Shown: piece after piece, positions 34,430 to 44,682 of the stretch
How positions within the stretch are numbered: position 1 is the stretch's first letter
Layout: every line of letters starts with the position of its first letter
Assembly: GCA_010909725.1 (NCBI GenBank)
Contig: JAACMV010000007.1
Span: 930,001-994,000, forward strand
DNA length: 64,000 nucleotides
Source of the DNA: Picochlorum sp. 'celeri'
Lineage: Eukaryota; Chlorophyta; Trebouxiophyceae
Direction: 5' to 3'
Notes under the pieces: model-generated
What the model was told of the DNA's origin: nothing
Database searches by the model: none
The model's input: only the letters and a program-made list of their open reading frames with translations
Translations under genes and position numbers: made by a program

Positions 34430-35317
34430 ATGGCATTCTCACGATACCGTAGCAGCAACACTAGTAGCAATAGTATTTGGTTTAGGAGACCATTATGGCC
34501 TCGGATAGGTGGACATCACGCTGCTGTGGTGGCACAGGCAGCAGCACGGCAAAAAACAAGGAAGAAAAAGTCCAATGTAGCAGATGGGTCGCTGTCATCG
34601 ACGACCACAATACTATCGGTGGCATCAGATGGCTCTGATGCGTGGAAATTGGAGGATGCAGCCGACATGATTCGACAAGGTATGGTGGGAATCACCCCTA
34701 CAGATACATACCCTGCCCTGATTTGTGATATTTCAAACAAGGAAGCCGTGAAGAAACTGTACGAATTAAAAGGCGCGAGTCCAAAGAAGACGATGAGTAT
34801 ACTTGTGAGGAATATGGCGGATATATCAGAGTACACGGAGGGGTTTCCAGTGTCACATGTGCCTGGGCAGACGAGCTTTTTCAAAGTTGCCAAGAAAATC
34901 CTGCCGGGGCCTTTCACTCTCATCCTCGGCGCATCGAAGAGTTTGCCGAAACAGATTATAGATTTTGAAGCTGGAAAGAGTAAGAAACGAAAGACAGTGG
35001 GGGTTCGATTGGTGGATCACGTGGTGTGCCAGGAGTTGTTGAACCGTTTGGACAGACCAGTACTGTGCTCAAGTGCCATTCTTCCTGACGATCGCATGGA
35101 TTCTGGCCATGCGTCGTCTATACCAGACGTCGGCACCATGTGTGATTACTATGGCAGTCTTCTTGGGTTTATCATCAATGTCGAGGATGACGCGTGGGAT
35201 GGGGTGGATCATGGGGAACCGTCAACCATTCTGGATCTCTCTGATGGCCATGTGACAATTGTGAGACGCGGACGTGGAGATGTGAGTTGGTTAGAAGATG
35301 GCTCGACGGCCTCGTAG
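34430..35317 (+). CDS. YrdC/Sua5-like (RibB-like alpha/beta) protein, organellar
   Basis: The gene encodes 295 aa from the ATG at 34430, with a Ser/Arg-rich, acid-free leader of about 50 residues that suggests a plastid or mitochondrial address. The domain matches YrdC: DMIRQGMVGITPTDTYPALICDI, VKKLYELKGASPKKTMSILVRNM, KVAKKILPGPFTLILGASKSLPK and KTVGVRLVDH. It is closest in wording to the plant RibB-like branch. True threonylcarbamoyl-AMP synthases carry KxR at the KGR motif and S-x-N further on. Here the first is KGA and the second is CSSAILPDD. So tRNA t6A synthesis is plausible but not assured. Confidence 0.82.
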   Translation: MAFSRYRSSNTSSNSIWFRRPLWPRIGGHHAAVVAQAAARQKTRKKKSNVADGSLSSTTTILSVASDGSDAWKLEDAADMIRQGMVGITPTDTYPALICDISNKEAVKKLYELKGASPKKTMSILVRNMADISEYTEGFPVSHVPGQTSFFKVAKKILPGPFTLILGASKSLPKQIIDFEAGKSKKRKTVGVRLVDHVVCQELLNRLDRPVLCSSAILPDDRMDSGHASSIPDVGTMCDYYGSLLGFIINVEDDAWDGVDHGEPSTILDLSDGHVTIVRRGRGDVSWLEDGSTAS

Positions 35318-35401
35318 TGGCATTAAGTCAACTAAAATATATCTTTATATCGAGATACCGTTCACTATATTCGTATTTAACGAAACAACGCGTCTGACAG
35401 A

Positions 35402-36308
35402 ATGGCAACGACCACGACTGAGAAGGAAGAATCTCTGAAGCAGCTTCACTTTGTTCCCGAGTACGGGTCCAAAGGATATACAATTGCTGCAAATGCATAT
35501 GAAAATGCCAAAGCATATGCACCCGAGCCTGTGAAGGAGCGTTTGTCCAAAGTCGAAGCGGTTGCGGCCCCGTTGGTGACAAAGGCAACTGATACGTCAA
35601 CGCAGTTGCTCAAGACTGTGGATACAAAGGTATGTTTGGTGTTGAATAGTGATATACTGTGGGTGGTGGGGTGAATGGTAAGGGTTTGTGGTGGTGCAGG
35701 TGGATCAGGCAGTTGTGAATGCCCAAGCCATGTACCAGAACAATGCTGCGTTTGTTCAGCAGCAGTTGGAGAAGCAAAAGAAATTCCATGCGAAGAACAT
35801 GGAGAATTATAGAGCGGCGAGGGAGCAGTATTTGAAAAAGGTGGAGGAGGCTGTGGATTTTGTAAAGAGCAAAGGTGTTGTGGGAACTGCCAAACTCGCT
35901 GTAGATGAGGTGAGTGTTGCGCTGAAGGAGGCACGAAAAATTCCAGGATCTGTGGCGAAGAAGGTTCATGATGCTTTTGAGAAGATGATGGCGTTGGAGT
36001 CGGTGCAGAAGATTCTCAATGGCACGCAGCCTGCTGTGCAGATGGCATACACCAAGTATCAGCAGGTCCATGATGTTGTGGTTGCCTCTTCTTCGTACAA
36101 GAAATTGTATGACATGTCGGTGAGTACCGTGACACAGGTCCAATCATCGTTCATTTATCGCAAGGCTGCGGAGAATCTGTATCCTTATGTGGCCAGGTAC
36201 GCAGACCCAGCGATTGGGATGATCTCTCCATCATACCAGGCACTGATGACACATGTTGCTCCACGGGATGTGTGCCAGGCTGCTCCTGCAACGGCAGCAG
36301 TGCAGTAA
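35402..36308 (+). CDS. REF/SRPP-like lipid-droplet-associated protein
   Basis: Exons 35402-35629 and 35700-36308 join in phase 0 over a 70-base intron, giving 278 aa. The first exon opens with a LKQLHFVPEYGSKGYTIAANAYENAKAYAPEPVKERLSKVE-type block. The VEAVAAPLVTK and LLKTVDTKVDQAV segments line up with the REF/SRPP pattern (LKxLGF, tVEgtVktVvgPVyek, ll-FvDrKVD). REF, SRPP and LDAP proteins coat lipid droplets or rubber particles in plants. The remaining 200 residues are amphipathic helix, Ala/Lys/Gln-rich, with no transmembrane segment. That is also what one expects of a droplet coat. The family call is moderate, because perilipin-like algal proteins would look similar. Confidence 0.7.
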
Positions 36309-36372
36309 ATGATTTGTGTTTGATGTACATTTGAATGCTGCTTTGTAAACAATTTGATTCCTCATAATATAA

Positions 36373-38384
36373 TTACTGCTGTGGTGCGACAAGCTCCATG
36401 TATCTTGGCTTTTTCTTCTTTAGAATTCTGTATGCCATCCACCAGTACATGAGGAGGACACGCCCTTGGCTCACCAGTGTTTCTTGTATGGTATCGTGTC
36501 CTGCACCAAGTTCCTGTAGGACGTCTTCGCCTGCTTTGGTGCTTGGGTTTCCTTGCTTGTCTGTACCACAGTCAAATGACAATCCTGTGAATTCGTTGAT
36601 GCATGCCCCTTCGAATGCGTGTTTGATGAGAGATGTCTTTGGAATCCATTTCAATGGTTTTGGAACCCCTTCGACGTTGACAAAGAGGCCTCCAAACACA
36701 ATAGACACAAGAATGACTGCTGGTCCAATAGCAAGGGCTGCAGATGTTGAGGGCGCCGCAGCGCCGACTGCAAGACCAAGAGCTTGTGCGGAGAAGCTTT
36801 CTGCTACCAGAATACCCAGGAATCGAGCGAATTTGACGGGCTTCATTGAAAGCCCGGTGCAAGGGTATACTATGGCACCAAAGAGCATGGGGAAGATTGA
36901 CCCAATTGGGAGTTCTGCAGCCAATTTTGAAGCAAAGTATGATATCACAGGGTATGCAGACCTTCCTCGCTCTCGTTGAATGATTGTTCTTTCCTGTGGA
37001 AATACATTGAGTGTTTTGATCAGGGAACTCATGGCTGTGCCCACTGCGCTGACCTGAATAAGTCCCAGTCTCGATTGAATGTCAGACTGTTTCAACCCAA
37101 GCTTCCAATAAATTGCTGAGAATACTATTGCTGAGGACACTTGGGAGGATGCACGTGACAACAATGTGGCCTTGTCTCTTGAAATCTGCTTCCAAGAACG
37201 ATTGAGCAGGAGCATCACTTGTCGAGGAAGTGAGCATCCTGGATTCTTTGTGGAACCATCGCCATTGTCAGGTGCAGTACTTTTGATAGAAGCGTTAGTA
37301 TGGGCTTGTCTCCATGCATCTGACAGGGCTGTCACTCGTGCCATGGATTCTTTTTCAGTCTCTGGACTTGAATGATCAATGGCAACCAGATCGGCCAAAA
37401 ATTCTGCTGGATTGTAATGTTCTGGACATGTGTACCCAAGAGATTCAAAATACCCTAATACTTTGGATGCTTCTCCAAAGTAGACGAGCTTTCCTTCAGA
37501 GAGAAGACAAATATCATCCAGCATTTCAAAAATGCTTGATCGAGGCTGATGAATTGACATAATCACAGTGTTTCCTTCAGATGCGAGTGATTTCAAAGAT
37601 CCTACAACTTGCTGCGCAGAGAATGAATCAAGCCCGCTTGTTGGCTCGTCTGCGAACAGGAGACTGGGCTTTGCAATCATCTCACATGCAATACTCAATC
37701 TCTTCTTTTCCCCTCCAGACAGTCCCCTGGTCTTCTCATCCCCTATGACAGTATCGGCACACTTCTTGAGACCAAGACTTCGAATCACAGAGTCCACAAG
37801 GACATCGCGTTCCTTTGGGGAACCACGTGTCCTCATCTCTGCTGCCATGGCAAGTGTTTCTCTGACAGTCATTTGAGAGAAGAATAAATCCTCTTGAGCC
37901 ACGAAACCAGTCTTAATCTTTTGAGAAGGCATTGAATTGCCATTTGCAGTCACATATCCTTCCAATTCAAGCTTCTTGGAGTACGGCAACTGCCCAGCTA
38001 GTGTGCTCAGAAGAGTCGTCTTGCCTGCATACAAGAACAGGGGTGAAATCCAAAACACGTCAACCACCGATCGCATGAGTACCGCAACATACCCGATCCT
38101 GATGGTCCAAAAATAGCAAGGATCCTCCCAGGCTTTGCGGTGCCATGGAGATTGTCGAGTAGAAGTCGATCGGATCCTTCCTTGGTTTTCAAGCGACACG
38201 TGACCGATGACCATTCCAACTGCACCTCATTCCCATTGCTTACAGATCCATCATTGTTAATTTGAGATCGTTTGTGTTTCCGACGCCTGCGGATTGCGTT
38301 AAACACAAAGGTTCCACCAACAATACCTGCCTGAACCTGTGAAGGCAGGAACAGACACGCAGAGCCTAGTACGAGATCCAACAT
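36373..38384 (-). CDS. ABCG-type half transporter
   Basis: Exons 38384-38093 and 38024-36373 join across a 69-base intron that falls exactly inside the P-loop, giving GPSGSGKTT (residues 93-101) and 647 aa. The order is nucleotide-binding domain first, then membrane domain, as in ABCG half transporters. The Q-loop is in GFVAQEDLFFSQMTVRETL, the signature is LSGGEKKRLSIA, Walker B is LLFADEPTSGLDS and the H-loop is SIHQPRSSIFEML. Six membrane helices follow, ending with a basic KKKKPRYMELV tail. The N-terminus has one hydrophobic segment (about 3-30) before the ATPase. Such proteins dimerise and export lipids or hydrophobic compounds. The substrate is unknown. Confidence 0.95.
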
Positions 38385-38434
38385 GTCTATGATTACAAAA
38401 TGTCAGATTAAATTCAATATGAGACGGTCATGGG

Positions 38435-39997
38435 CTACTTGCGTCCAAAGAGCAATTGCGGAGTGGTCGCATTTTGAGCAGTATTAAAAATTCCAGTAGG
38501 CTGTGGAGCTTCTGGTGGGATCACTGCAAGCATGCAATATAGATGATGGTCAGCATATATATATAATGGTGTCGGACATAGGGCATATCATGCTTGGCAC
38601 AATGTGAAAAGCATATAATGTGTAATAACCCCTGTCAATCTTGGCTCTGGGCAGTTTGTTGTGCTTGTCAGATCAACTATCAGATGTGCAAGCGACTCTA
38701 TTTCACTGCCGAATTTCCATAATGTACATGCAACGTACCCATCGATTGATTTTGTATGCTCTTGAAATCATCGTATTTCGTAAGAAGCAATGAAGCATCT
38801 TTCTGGCGAATGCGTGTTTCATTCTGTGCAGCTTCTCTGAAAGGATCTGATGCGCCTCCCTTTCTTTGGATGTCATAGAGCGCCTTTGCTTTCGCTTTTT
38901 GAACCTTATCATCCAATTCTTGAATCGTCGCCGCCACCCTCATCACGCAGTCGTGTAAATTTGAAATGGATGCCTGCAGCGCAGTCACTGATGTGTCTGG
39001 AGTCGCTGCTTTTGATCGTTTCTTGTCCTTGATCGTCACTTCTAATTCATGAACCGCTTGTAACTGCGCATTCAATTTGTTCTTAAACGTTTCCAGAGTT
39101 TCTTCTAAAAAGGGATATGGAAGTGACATTGGTGGTCCCAATTCCTCCATGGAATGCCCTGGTGCACTGGACTTTGTCATACTCCTCCATGCTATTGCTC
39201 GCTTGTAAGAATACACGGCAGCTTCTGTATGTCGAACGAGATGAATTGCGGCTTTTCGAAGACTCTCAACTTCATTCGTATCGAATGTTTCACGCATGGA
39301 AAGAGCAGAAATATTTTGCGAGATGATTTTTGCCTGCTGGGTTATATCCATGGTCGCATCATTGCCTGATACAAAGTGATCCTGATCTTCTAGCTGTTTA
39401 CACTCTTGGCTATACTTTTTGACAGTTTTCCTGCACACGGCACAACAAAGAAGTGGTCAAATAGATGAACAAAAACACACAATGGCTGACTGAGACATCC
39501 ACGTACTCCAACTCCAACAAATATTGCTGCGCCTGTGGACTCAGATCCTCCCACTTTGAACTATGTGCTACTGGTCTATTGTCTTTTGTCAAGAGCTGCA
39601 CGTTCCCGCCTGCCGGCTGCTGGGTCTGTGCTGAGCCAAACCCTGTCATAGCCCCCGCATTTTGAAAGCTCTGTGTTGACGATGGAGAGAACGAAAATCC
39701 TCCTGGCGATTTCCCTGCATTTCCAAACATTGATGGAGTACTCCCTGCTCCAAACAACCCTGGTTTGCTTGCAGCTGGTGTACTAAAGGTGGATGGTGAC
39801 GAGAAACTGAATCCAGCCCCACTCGACGCTGCACCAAACGCAGGCTGCGACGCAGCTCCTCCAAATCCAGTCGATGTATTTTGTGATCCGAACAATCCAC
39901 CCCCAGATGGAGCAGAAGACGCGAAAGGAGAGGATGCACTCGATGCTCCTCCGAATGAAAACGCTGAGCCCGTATTTCCTCCAAACGAAAACGCCAT
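38435..39997 (-). CDS. NUP58: nucleoporin NUP58 (FG-repeat, p58/p45 type)
   Basis: Exons 39997-39507, 39430-38739 and 38523-38435 join in phase to give 423 aa. The N-terminal 135 residues are FG/GLFG-rich (AFSFGGNTGSAFSFGG, GLFGSQ, GFGSAQ), the unfolded permeability-barrier part. Residues about 145-385 are helical coiled coil with WEDLSPQAQQYLLELEKTVKKY, matching the NUP58 core that pairs with NUP54 and NUP62 in the central channel. The last exon adds a second short FG end (GIFNTAQNATTPQLLFGRK), which supports the splice. The second intron (215 bases) is the longest I place in this window. Confidence 0.9.
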
Positions 39998-40198
39998 TTT
40001 ATTCTATAATAGTTTTCTATTCAAGTATCAAAAGCATCGATGCAAAATCTGCCTTCAGACAACTCCAAACCGTCTGTTTCCTGGGAAAAGGGCACACTTG
40101 TTGTTGCGGCACTCGTTTGGGAGAATACCAATCAACTACAGGCGATTACAAAATCACTATTTTTTTCTTTTTACATCTGCTATCCCAGTACAACAGTA

Positions 40199-41741
40199 TC
40201 ATGGCATTTGATTTGCCAACACGCGCCCAAATATCTCACAGCATGCCTCAATCTCTTCCATGCTCACAGTCAATGGAGGCACCAATCGGACAATATCCCC
40301 TGCTCCAGCAGTAATGATGAGTAGACCTTCATCACGAGCAGCGTTGACCAGGGGTCCAGCAGGGGCATCCAATTGGACACCGCAAATGAGGCCTACACCT
40401 CGAATGTCCTTGACATGAGGGTTTCCTGAGGTGACCTTCGTAAGGCCTTGGCGGAGAGCATCTCCCTTGACGGTCACGCTATTCAGAAATTCCGTGTTGT
40501 TAATAATGTCAAAGACGGTGCATGCAGCATGGCAGACCAATGGATTACCAGCAAATGTTGAGCCATGATCTCCTGGACTCATGACATCTGCAACACGCTG
40601 TGTCATCAACACTGCTCCGATCGGAAGTCCTCCGGCCAGAGGCTTTGCTAATGTCATGATATCTGGCTCCACACCATAGTGATCATGCCCCCACAGCTTT
40701 CCTGTCCTTCCAAGTCCAACTTGAACCTCATCAAACACTAACAATGCACCAGCCTGATCACACAAGGCTCGCAATCCCTCCAAAAATTCCCTTCCTGCTG
40801 GATGAATACCACCCTCACCCTGAACAGGCTCAACAAAGACTGCAGCCGTCTTTCCCTTTTGAATCACCTGTGCTGCAGCATCCAAGTCCTTGTATGGAGC
40901 CATCACTGCCCCCGGCATGACTGGCTGGAAGGGCGTTTTATACTGTTCTTTATACGTCAATGCTAATGCTCCCATCGTTCTTCCATGAAATGAGTTTGTA
41001 AACGATACAATCTCATGCGGTCCTGATGCCGAGGCATCATATGGGTCAACCCCAGCCTGCACCTTGGCAAATTTCCTGGCAAATTTAATCGCAGCTTCGT
41101 TCGCTTCCGTACCAGTATTCGCATAGAAAACTTTATCAGCGAAAGAATTTTCTACAAGCCTCTTGGCAAGCTGCGTCTGAGGCTCTGTATGGTACAAGTT
41201 TGATGTATGGGTCAACCTCCCAGCTTGCTCCACAACTGCCTCAAGCCACCGTGGATCGCCATGCCCAAGCGCATTCACCGCAATACCAGCAGCGAAATCC
41301 AAATACGTGTTTCCTTGTGTATCATACAACGTTGTCCCTTGTCCTCGAGTGAAAACGACATCTGGTCTGCCATATGTTTGCAGAATATACTGCTTCTCAG
41401 AACTGATGACAGTCTCGGCAACAGTATCAACCTCCGTCGCTGCCTTCACCTGTATGTACACCAATAACAGAACCATCATGAGCAACATTACATCGTGGCA
41501 TACATGTGCTGAGGGAATTCCGCATGGCGAAAGACTCTCTCGGTAGCCCTACTGGATAACATTGATCTCCCCCCTGGAATCTTGCACTATGTAAGAGTTT
41601 CAGATGATGATGACATACCTGACGAGACAGGCATCCCAATCGCCCGCTCATTCGACATGGACGTGGGCGACCAGACCCGCGTACCGGCCCTTGGGAATAC
41701 TGACCCACCCGTACCGAATCAAGTCTATTTGCATTCATCAT
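40199..41741 (-). CDS. ARGD: acetylornithine aminotransferase, plastid
   Basis: This PLP enzyme makes N-acetylornithine from the semialdehyde in arginine synthesis, with glutamate as amino donor. Exons 41741-41619 and 41449-40199 join in phase 0 across a 169-base intron, giving 457 aa. The first exon is an Arg-rich transit peptide with no acidic cluster. Family landmarks are [51 protein letters not shown], the [14 protein letters not shown] segment with the PLP-contacting Asp, and the Schiff-base Lys in [23 protein letters not shown] is the phosphate contact. Without splicing the start would look like a hydrophobic false leader. Ornithine aminotransferase is a relative, but the motif set favours ArgD. 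Confidence 0.93.
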
Positions 41742-41888
41742 ATAGTTGAGTAAAAATTAGATATGAATTTACACTGGGTTGCCTGCTGTATGGTTGATTG
41801 TCAAATCAGAAACCCTCATGGGTTTAGTAGACCAACCAAACCCTCATGGCAGGCATCCCTAATTCAACAACAAATACCAGGACTTTTT

Positions 41889-42560
41889 CTACTCGTATAT
41901 CCAGGATTCCACAACACGGTCATACGTAGAAACTTCATTGGAAGAGAACCACAGGGCAATCTCTCTCTGTGCAGACGCATCAGAATCACTTCCATGGATG
42001 ATGTTGCGTCCAACATCAATGCCATAATCTCCTCTGATGGTTCCTGGTGCCGAAGCGAGTGGGTTTGTCGCACCAATCATTGTCCTACCATATCCAATAA
42101 CACCCTTTCCTTCAAAGACAAGGGCCAAGACTGGACCTGATGTCAAAAAACTGACCAATTTGGGAAAGAATGGCTTGCCATCATGCTCTGCATAATGTGC
42201 CTTGGCAGTCTTTTCTGATGGAATAATCAGCTTTGCTGCCACAAGTTTGTATCCTTTCTTCTCAAATCTAGCAATTATATCTCCACACAGTCCTCTATTC
42301 ACGCCATCTGGCTTCACCATGATGAAGGATCGTTCCTTTTGTGAGGAACAGAGAGCAGCCTGCGTGCCTGCTGCAGAAGCAAACACTCCTGCAGCGATAG
42401 CTGCACCCATCTTCCATCCACTGCTCGCAGCAGAACTGTTGTTGATAAGAGAAGATGCGTGTGTAGCATATCCATACTTGATAGCAGAGCCGATCGCTGC
42501 TGTAGTTTGCTCCAGGCATGTTCCACGCCTGGCCAACATGGTCAACCCTCTTCGAAACAT
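41889..42560 (-). CDS. NDK: nucleoside diphosphate kinase, organellar
   Basis: The gene encodes 223 aa in one exon. NDP kinase moves the gamma phosphate between nucleoside triphosphates and diphosphates. The catalytic domain starts at about residue 75 with [23 protein letters not shown] and is of normal length. The phosphohistidine is in [22 protein letters not shown], the family motif N-x-x-[27 protein letters not shown] is the Kpn-loop region. The first 70 residues have an Arg-rich start ([13 protein letters not shown]) then a hydrophobic Ala-rich segment ([20 protein letters not shown]). This resembles plant NDPK3, which is sent to the mitochondrial intermembrane space or the thylakoid lumen. 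The exact compartment is inference. Confidence 0.95.
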   Translation of the reverse strand: MFRRGLTMLARRGTCLEQTTAAIGSAIKYGYATHASSLINNSSAASSGWKMGAAIAAGVFASAAGTQAALCSSQKERSFIMVKPDGVNRGLCGDIIARFEKKGYKLVAAKLIIPSEKTAKAHYAEHDGKPFFPKLVSFLTSGPVLALVFEGKGVIGYGRTMIGATNPLASAPGTIRGDYGIDVGRNIIHGSDSDASAQREIALWFSSNEVSTYDRVVESWIYE

Positions 42561-42861
42561 GGCTATCGATTCAATTACAGGAGTAATTACTAATTTTTAA
42601 TGCATCTGGAAGTATACGGAACAGGGTGTGATTATGCAATCATCCATCATGGCCATGACTCACCTGCACCTCTAGAAGTGAGAGATCTGGACACATGGTG
42701 GTGTGTCATGTGGATATATATATATCTATCACATGATGAGATGACACGAAGAAGAAGAACAGAAATCCGCATGGATTTCTGAAAAGAAGAAGGCTATTGT
42801 ATATACATACATACATTGTTGCAGGAAAGAAAAAAAAAAAAGTCCTACGAGTAAGTAATAC
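42561..42861. other. intergenic gap
   Basis: About 300 bases lie between the NDP kinase start and the NHP2 stop, both on the minus strand. It contains an ATATATATAT run near 42713-42722 and a poly-A stretch near 42829-42841. No gene is visible. Confidence 0.5.
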
Positions 42862-43530
42862 CTAATACACAACTTGGACAGATTGAACCTTGTTAAACAC
42901 CTCCTTATATCCCTCTGCAAATTCTTTTGCTTCCGAATCGTCATCTGAAGAGCTGGCCTTGACTGGCTTTGGGAGAATGAGCATACAGGATGTAGGTCTC
43001 TTTGTCAAACCTGCTTGCCCAAGCACCTCTTTTGAAGGCACAAAGATGTATGGAATATCATTATCCTCACAAAGCACTGGGATAGGGGTCACTACGTCGA
43101 TAGGAGAGATATCTCCTGCTAGAATACACACTCTGCAGCAATAATAAGAATACACACTTGTGTTGAGAGTCATGGCATGTCACCAGTGAACGCCATGTCA
43201 CCATATCGCACCCTTTCGTCTTCTTACGAATAGCTTTGATAACTTCTTTTACTCCTCGTTTAACTTGTTTACGCTTTGCTGCCTTTTTCACTAACTTTAA
43301 TACCTGCATGCACACAATCCGACAACATTGCTCAGTGATTGTCTGTTGAAAGGTACCGATGGGTTCATATGGCATACCTTCTTCTGTAATTTATCATCAG
43401 CAAGTGGTTTTGCAATCGGAGCGAGATATTCGGTTTTCACAGGGGCGACGTCGTCGCCAGCCCCTCCCGTGCTTTCTCGCTTGGCCTTTTTCTCCTTCTT
43501 TGAGGACGATTTCTGTTTCTGATCTCCCAT
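42862..43530 (-). CDS. NHP2: H/ACA ribonucleoprotein subunit NHP2 (L7Ae family)
   Basis: NHP2 binds the kink-turn of H/ACA guide RNAs that direct pseudouridylation and support telomerase RNA. Exons 43530-43378, 43303-43212 and 43132-42862 join in phase to give 171 aa. The introns are 74 and 79 bases. The N-terminus is Lys/Ser-rich. The L7Ae domain reads YLAPIAKPLADDKLQKK, VLKLVKKAAKRKQVKRGVKEV, then CILAGDISPIDVVTPIPVLCEDNDIPYIFVPSKEVLGQA. The KRGVKEV RNA-contact helix and the LAGDISPIDV strand-loop are intact. The C-terminal tail has a DDDSEAKEF patch. None of the three exons alone would reveal the protein. The join is secured by the domain order. Confidence 0.92.
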
Positions 43531-43718
43531 GGTGTGATATACTCGTAATAATTTTTACAGATAGTATTTTTACTGTATCAATCAAAATGTCCCGATGCAT
43601 GCATCATGCACGCTCAAAAGTATGTCTCAGAAGATCTTGCCGAAATCTCTCTCAGCTGCAGCTAGCTGAGTAGAAGAACAGAAAAGGAATCTGATCATTT
43701 GGTACTGACTCAATCCAT

Positions 43719-44078
43719 TTAGCCTCTGCACTTTCCATACTCTGAGTCACACTTGTTTCTGGGGCAAGCGACGTTCTTGATTTTAGCGCTCGAGTACAGA
43801 GTGCAGGTTGTTTTTCCACCAAGGATTGCCAGATACGCAAATTTCTTGCATTTTCTTTCATTTTCGCACTGTGCCCTGCACCAGAGCTCCACGCAGTCGT
43901 TGCCCTGCATAGCTGGTGTATCAGCTTCATCGAATTGCTTGACAATCTTGCCCTGATACGTCTTAATTTTCCCGTCCCCTGAGTTGTAGTCGGGTTGCAT
44001 GGTGCAAATCTTCATGGCCATGGCCTGTCTCACAGTGACGGCCACCAGGCAGAGCAGAAGCAGGATTGGTTTAAACAT
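43719..44078 (-). CDS. small secreted cysteine-rich protein, PAN-like
   Basis: The gene encodes 119 aa from the ATG at 44078, which gives a clear signal peptide (MFKPILLLLCLVAVTVRQAMA). The longer upstream frame adds a charged leader that would spoil it. The mature part has nine cysteines. The central order CVELWCRAQCENERKCKKFAYLAI, then TTCTLYSS, resembles the C-x(3)-C-x(5)-C-x-x-F-x-Y core with a later C-x-L strand seen in PAN/apple domains. It is shorter than the usual 80-residue module. Function is unknown. Binding to carbohydrate or protein would be usual for that fold, but the assignment is tentative. Confidence 0.6.
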   Translation of the reverse strand: MFKPILLLLCLVAVTVRQAMAMKICTMQPDYNSGDGKIKTYQGKIVKQFDEADTPAMQGNDCVELWCRAQCENERKCKKFAYLAILGGKTTCTLYSSAKIKNVACPRNKCDSEYGKCRG

Positions 44079-44682
44079 TGTCTCGGAATTCGACACGCGT
44101 TTCCTGTAATACTTCTGCGTACAAAAAAACATATATATGAACGATAGTAAGGTGCATCTCGCGGCAGATGGAAGAGGGTTTATGGGTGGAGAAGGGACGG
44201 GGGGAAGACGAAAGTCGACCTGATGTGTGTAGTATTATACAAGTCATCTGTCTGTAATTTTGATACAAAGTACGCACCTTTAATGATATTAATGTTTATA
44301 AGAATGGATTAGGGGATCTGTATGGGGATACCTACTACAAGTAGATACCGTGTCGGATACCGCGGCCTACATGGGGTCTGCTGACCTGGCGGCCTGCCGC
44401 GGGTTCGCAATGTCCGCGAATACCTGTTTGGGACAGTTTTTACATGGTTCATGAGGGATATGATGGGATATTAGAAGGATATCGATTGATAGAATAACCT
44501 CGGCATGTTATTCTATATCGCACCAAAACTCAAGGGATGGGGGTACTGCTACATCTGGGCGTACTGATTCATGTATATTGTACCCGATTATACATGAAAA
44601 AAGAGAGGAGTCTCTTTCTCTCTCTTTACAGATTGTAAACACGGGCAGATTACTACTGTTTTGGAAACAGTAGAGTGCAGAA
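44079..44682. other. intergenic gap with a hairpin
   Basis: About 600 bases lie between two minus-strand genes. It holds a perfect 10-base inverted repeat (listed at 44489-44516), a duplicated GATACCG around 44344-44362 and a CT-rich run near 44608-44628. No coding frame is convincing. It likely includes the promoter of the small secreted protein. Confidence 0.5.
44489..44516. repeat. perfect inverted repeat, 10-base stem, 8-base loop
   Basis: The arms are ATAGAATAAC (44489-44498) and GTTATTCTAT (44507-44516), with loop CTCGGCAT between them. The arms pair without mismatch. A second hairpin with an 8-base loop occurs at 52380-52405 in another gene-free gap. It could be a protein-binding dyad, an RNA hairpin or a small element end. 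Confidence 0.6.

Noticed and set aside
34068..34508. 146-codon plus frame overlapping the YrdC-like start
   Set aside because: It is in a different frame from the YrdC domain, with no motif. The ATG at 34430 gives a sensible leader.
44340..44440. GC-rich stretch with a GGGTTCGCAA run resembling a tRNA T-arm
   Set aside because: The arms do not pair properly, and no acceptor or anticodon stem can be built around it.
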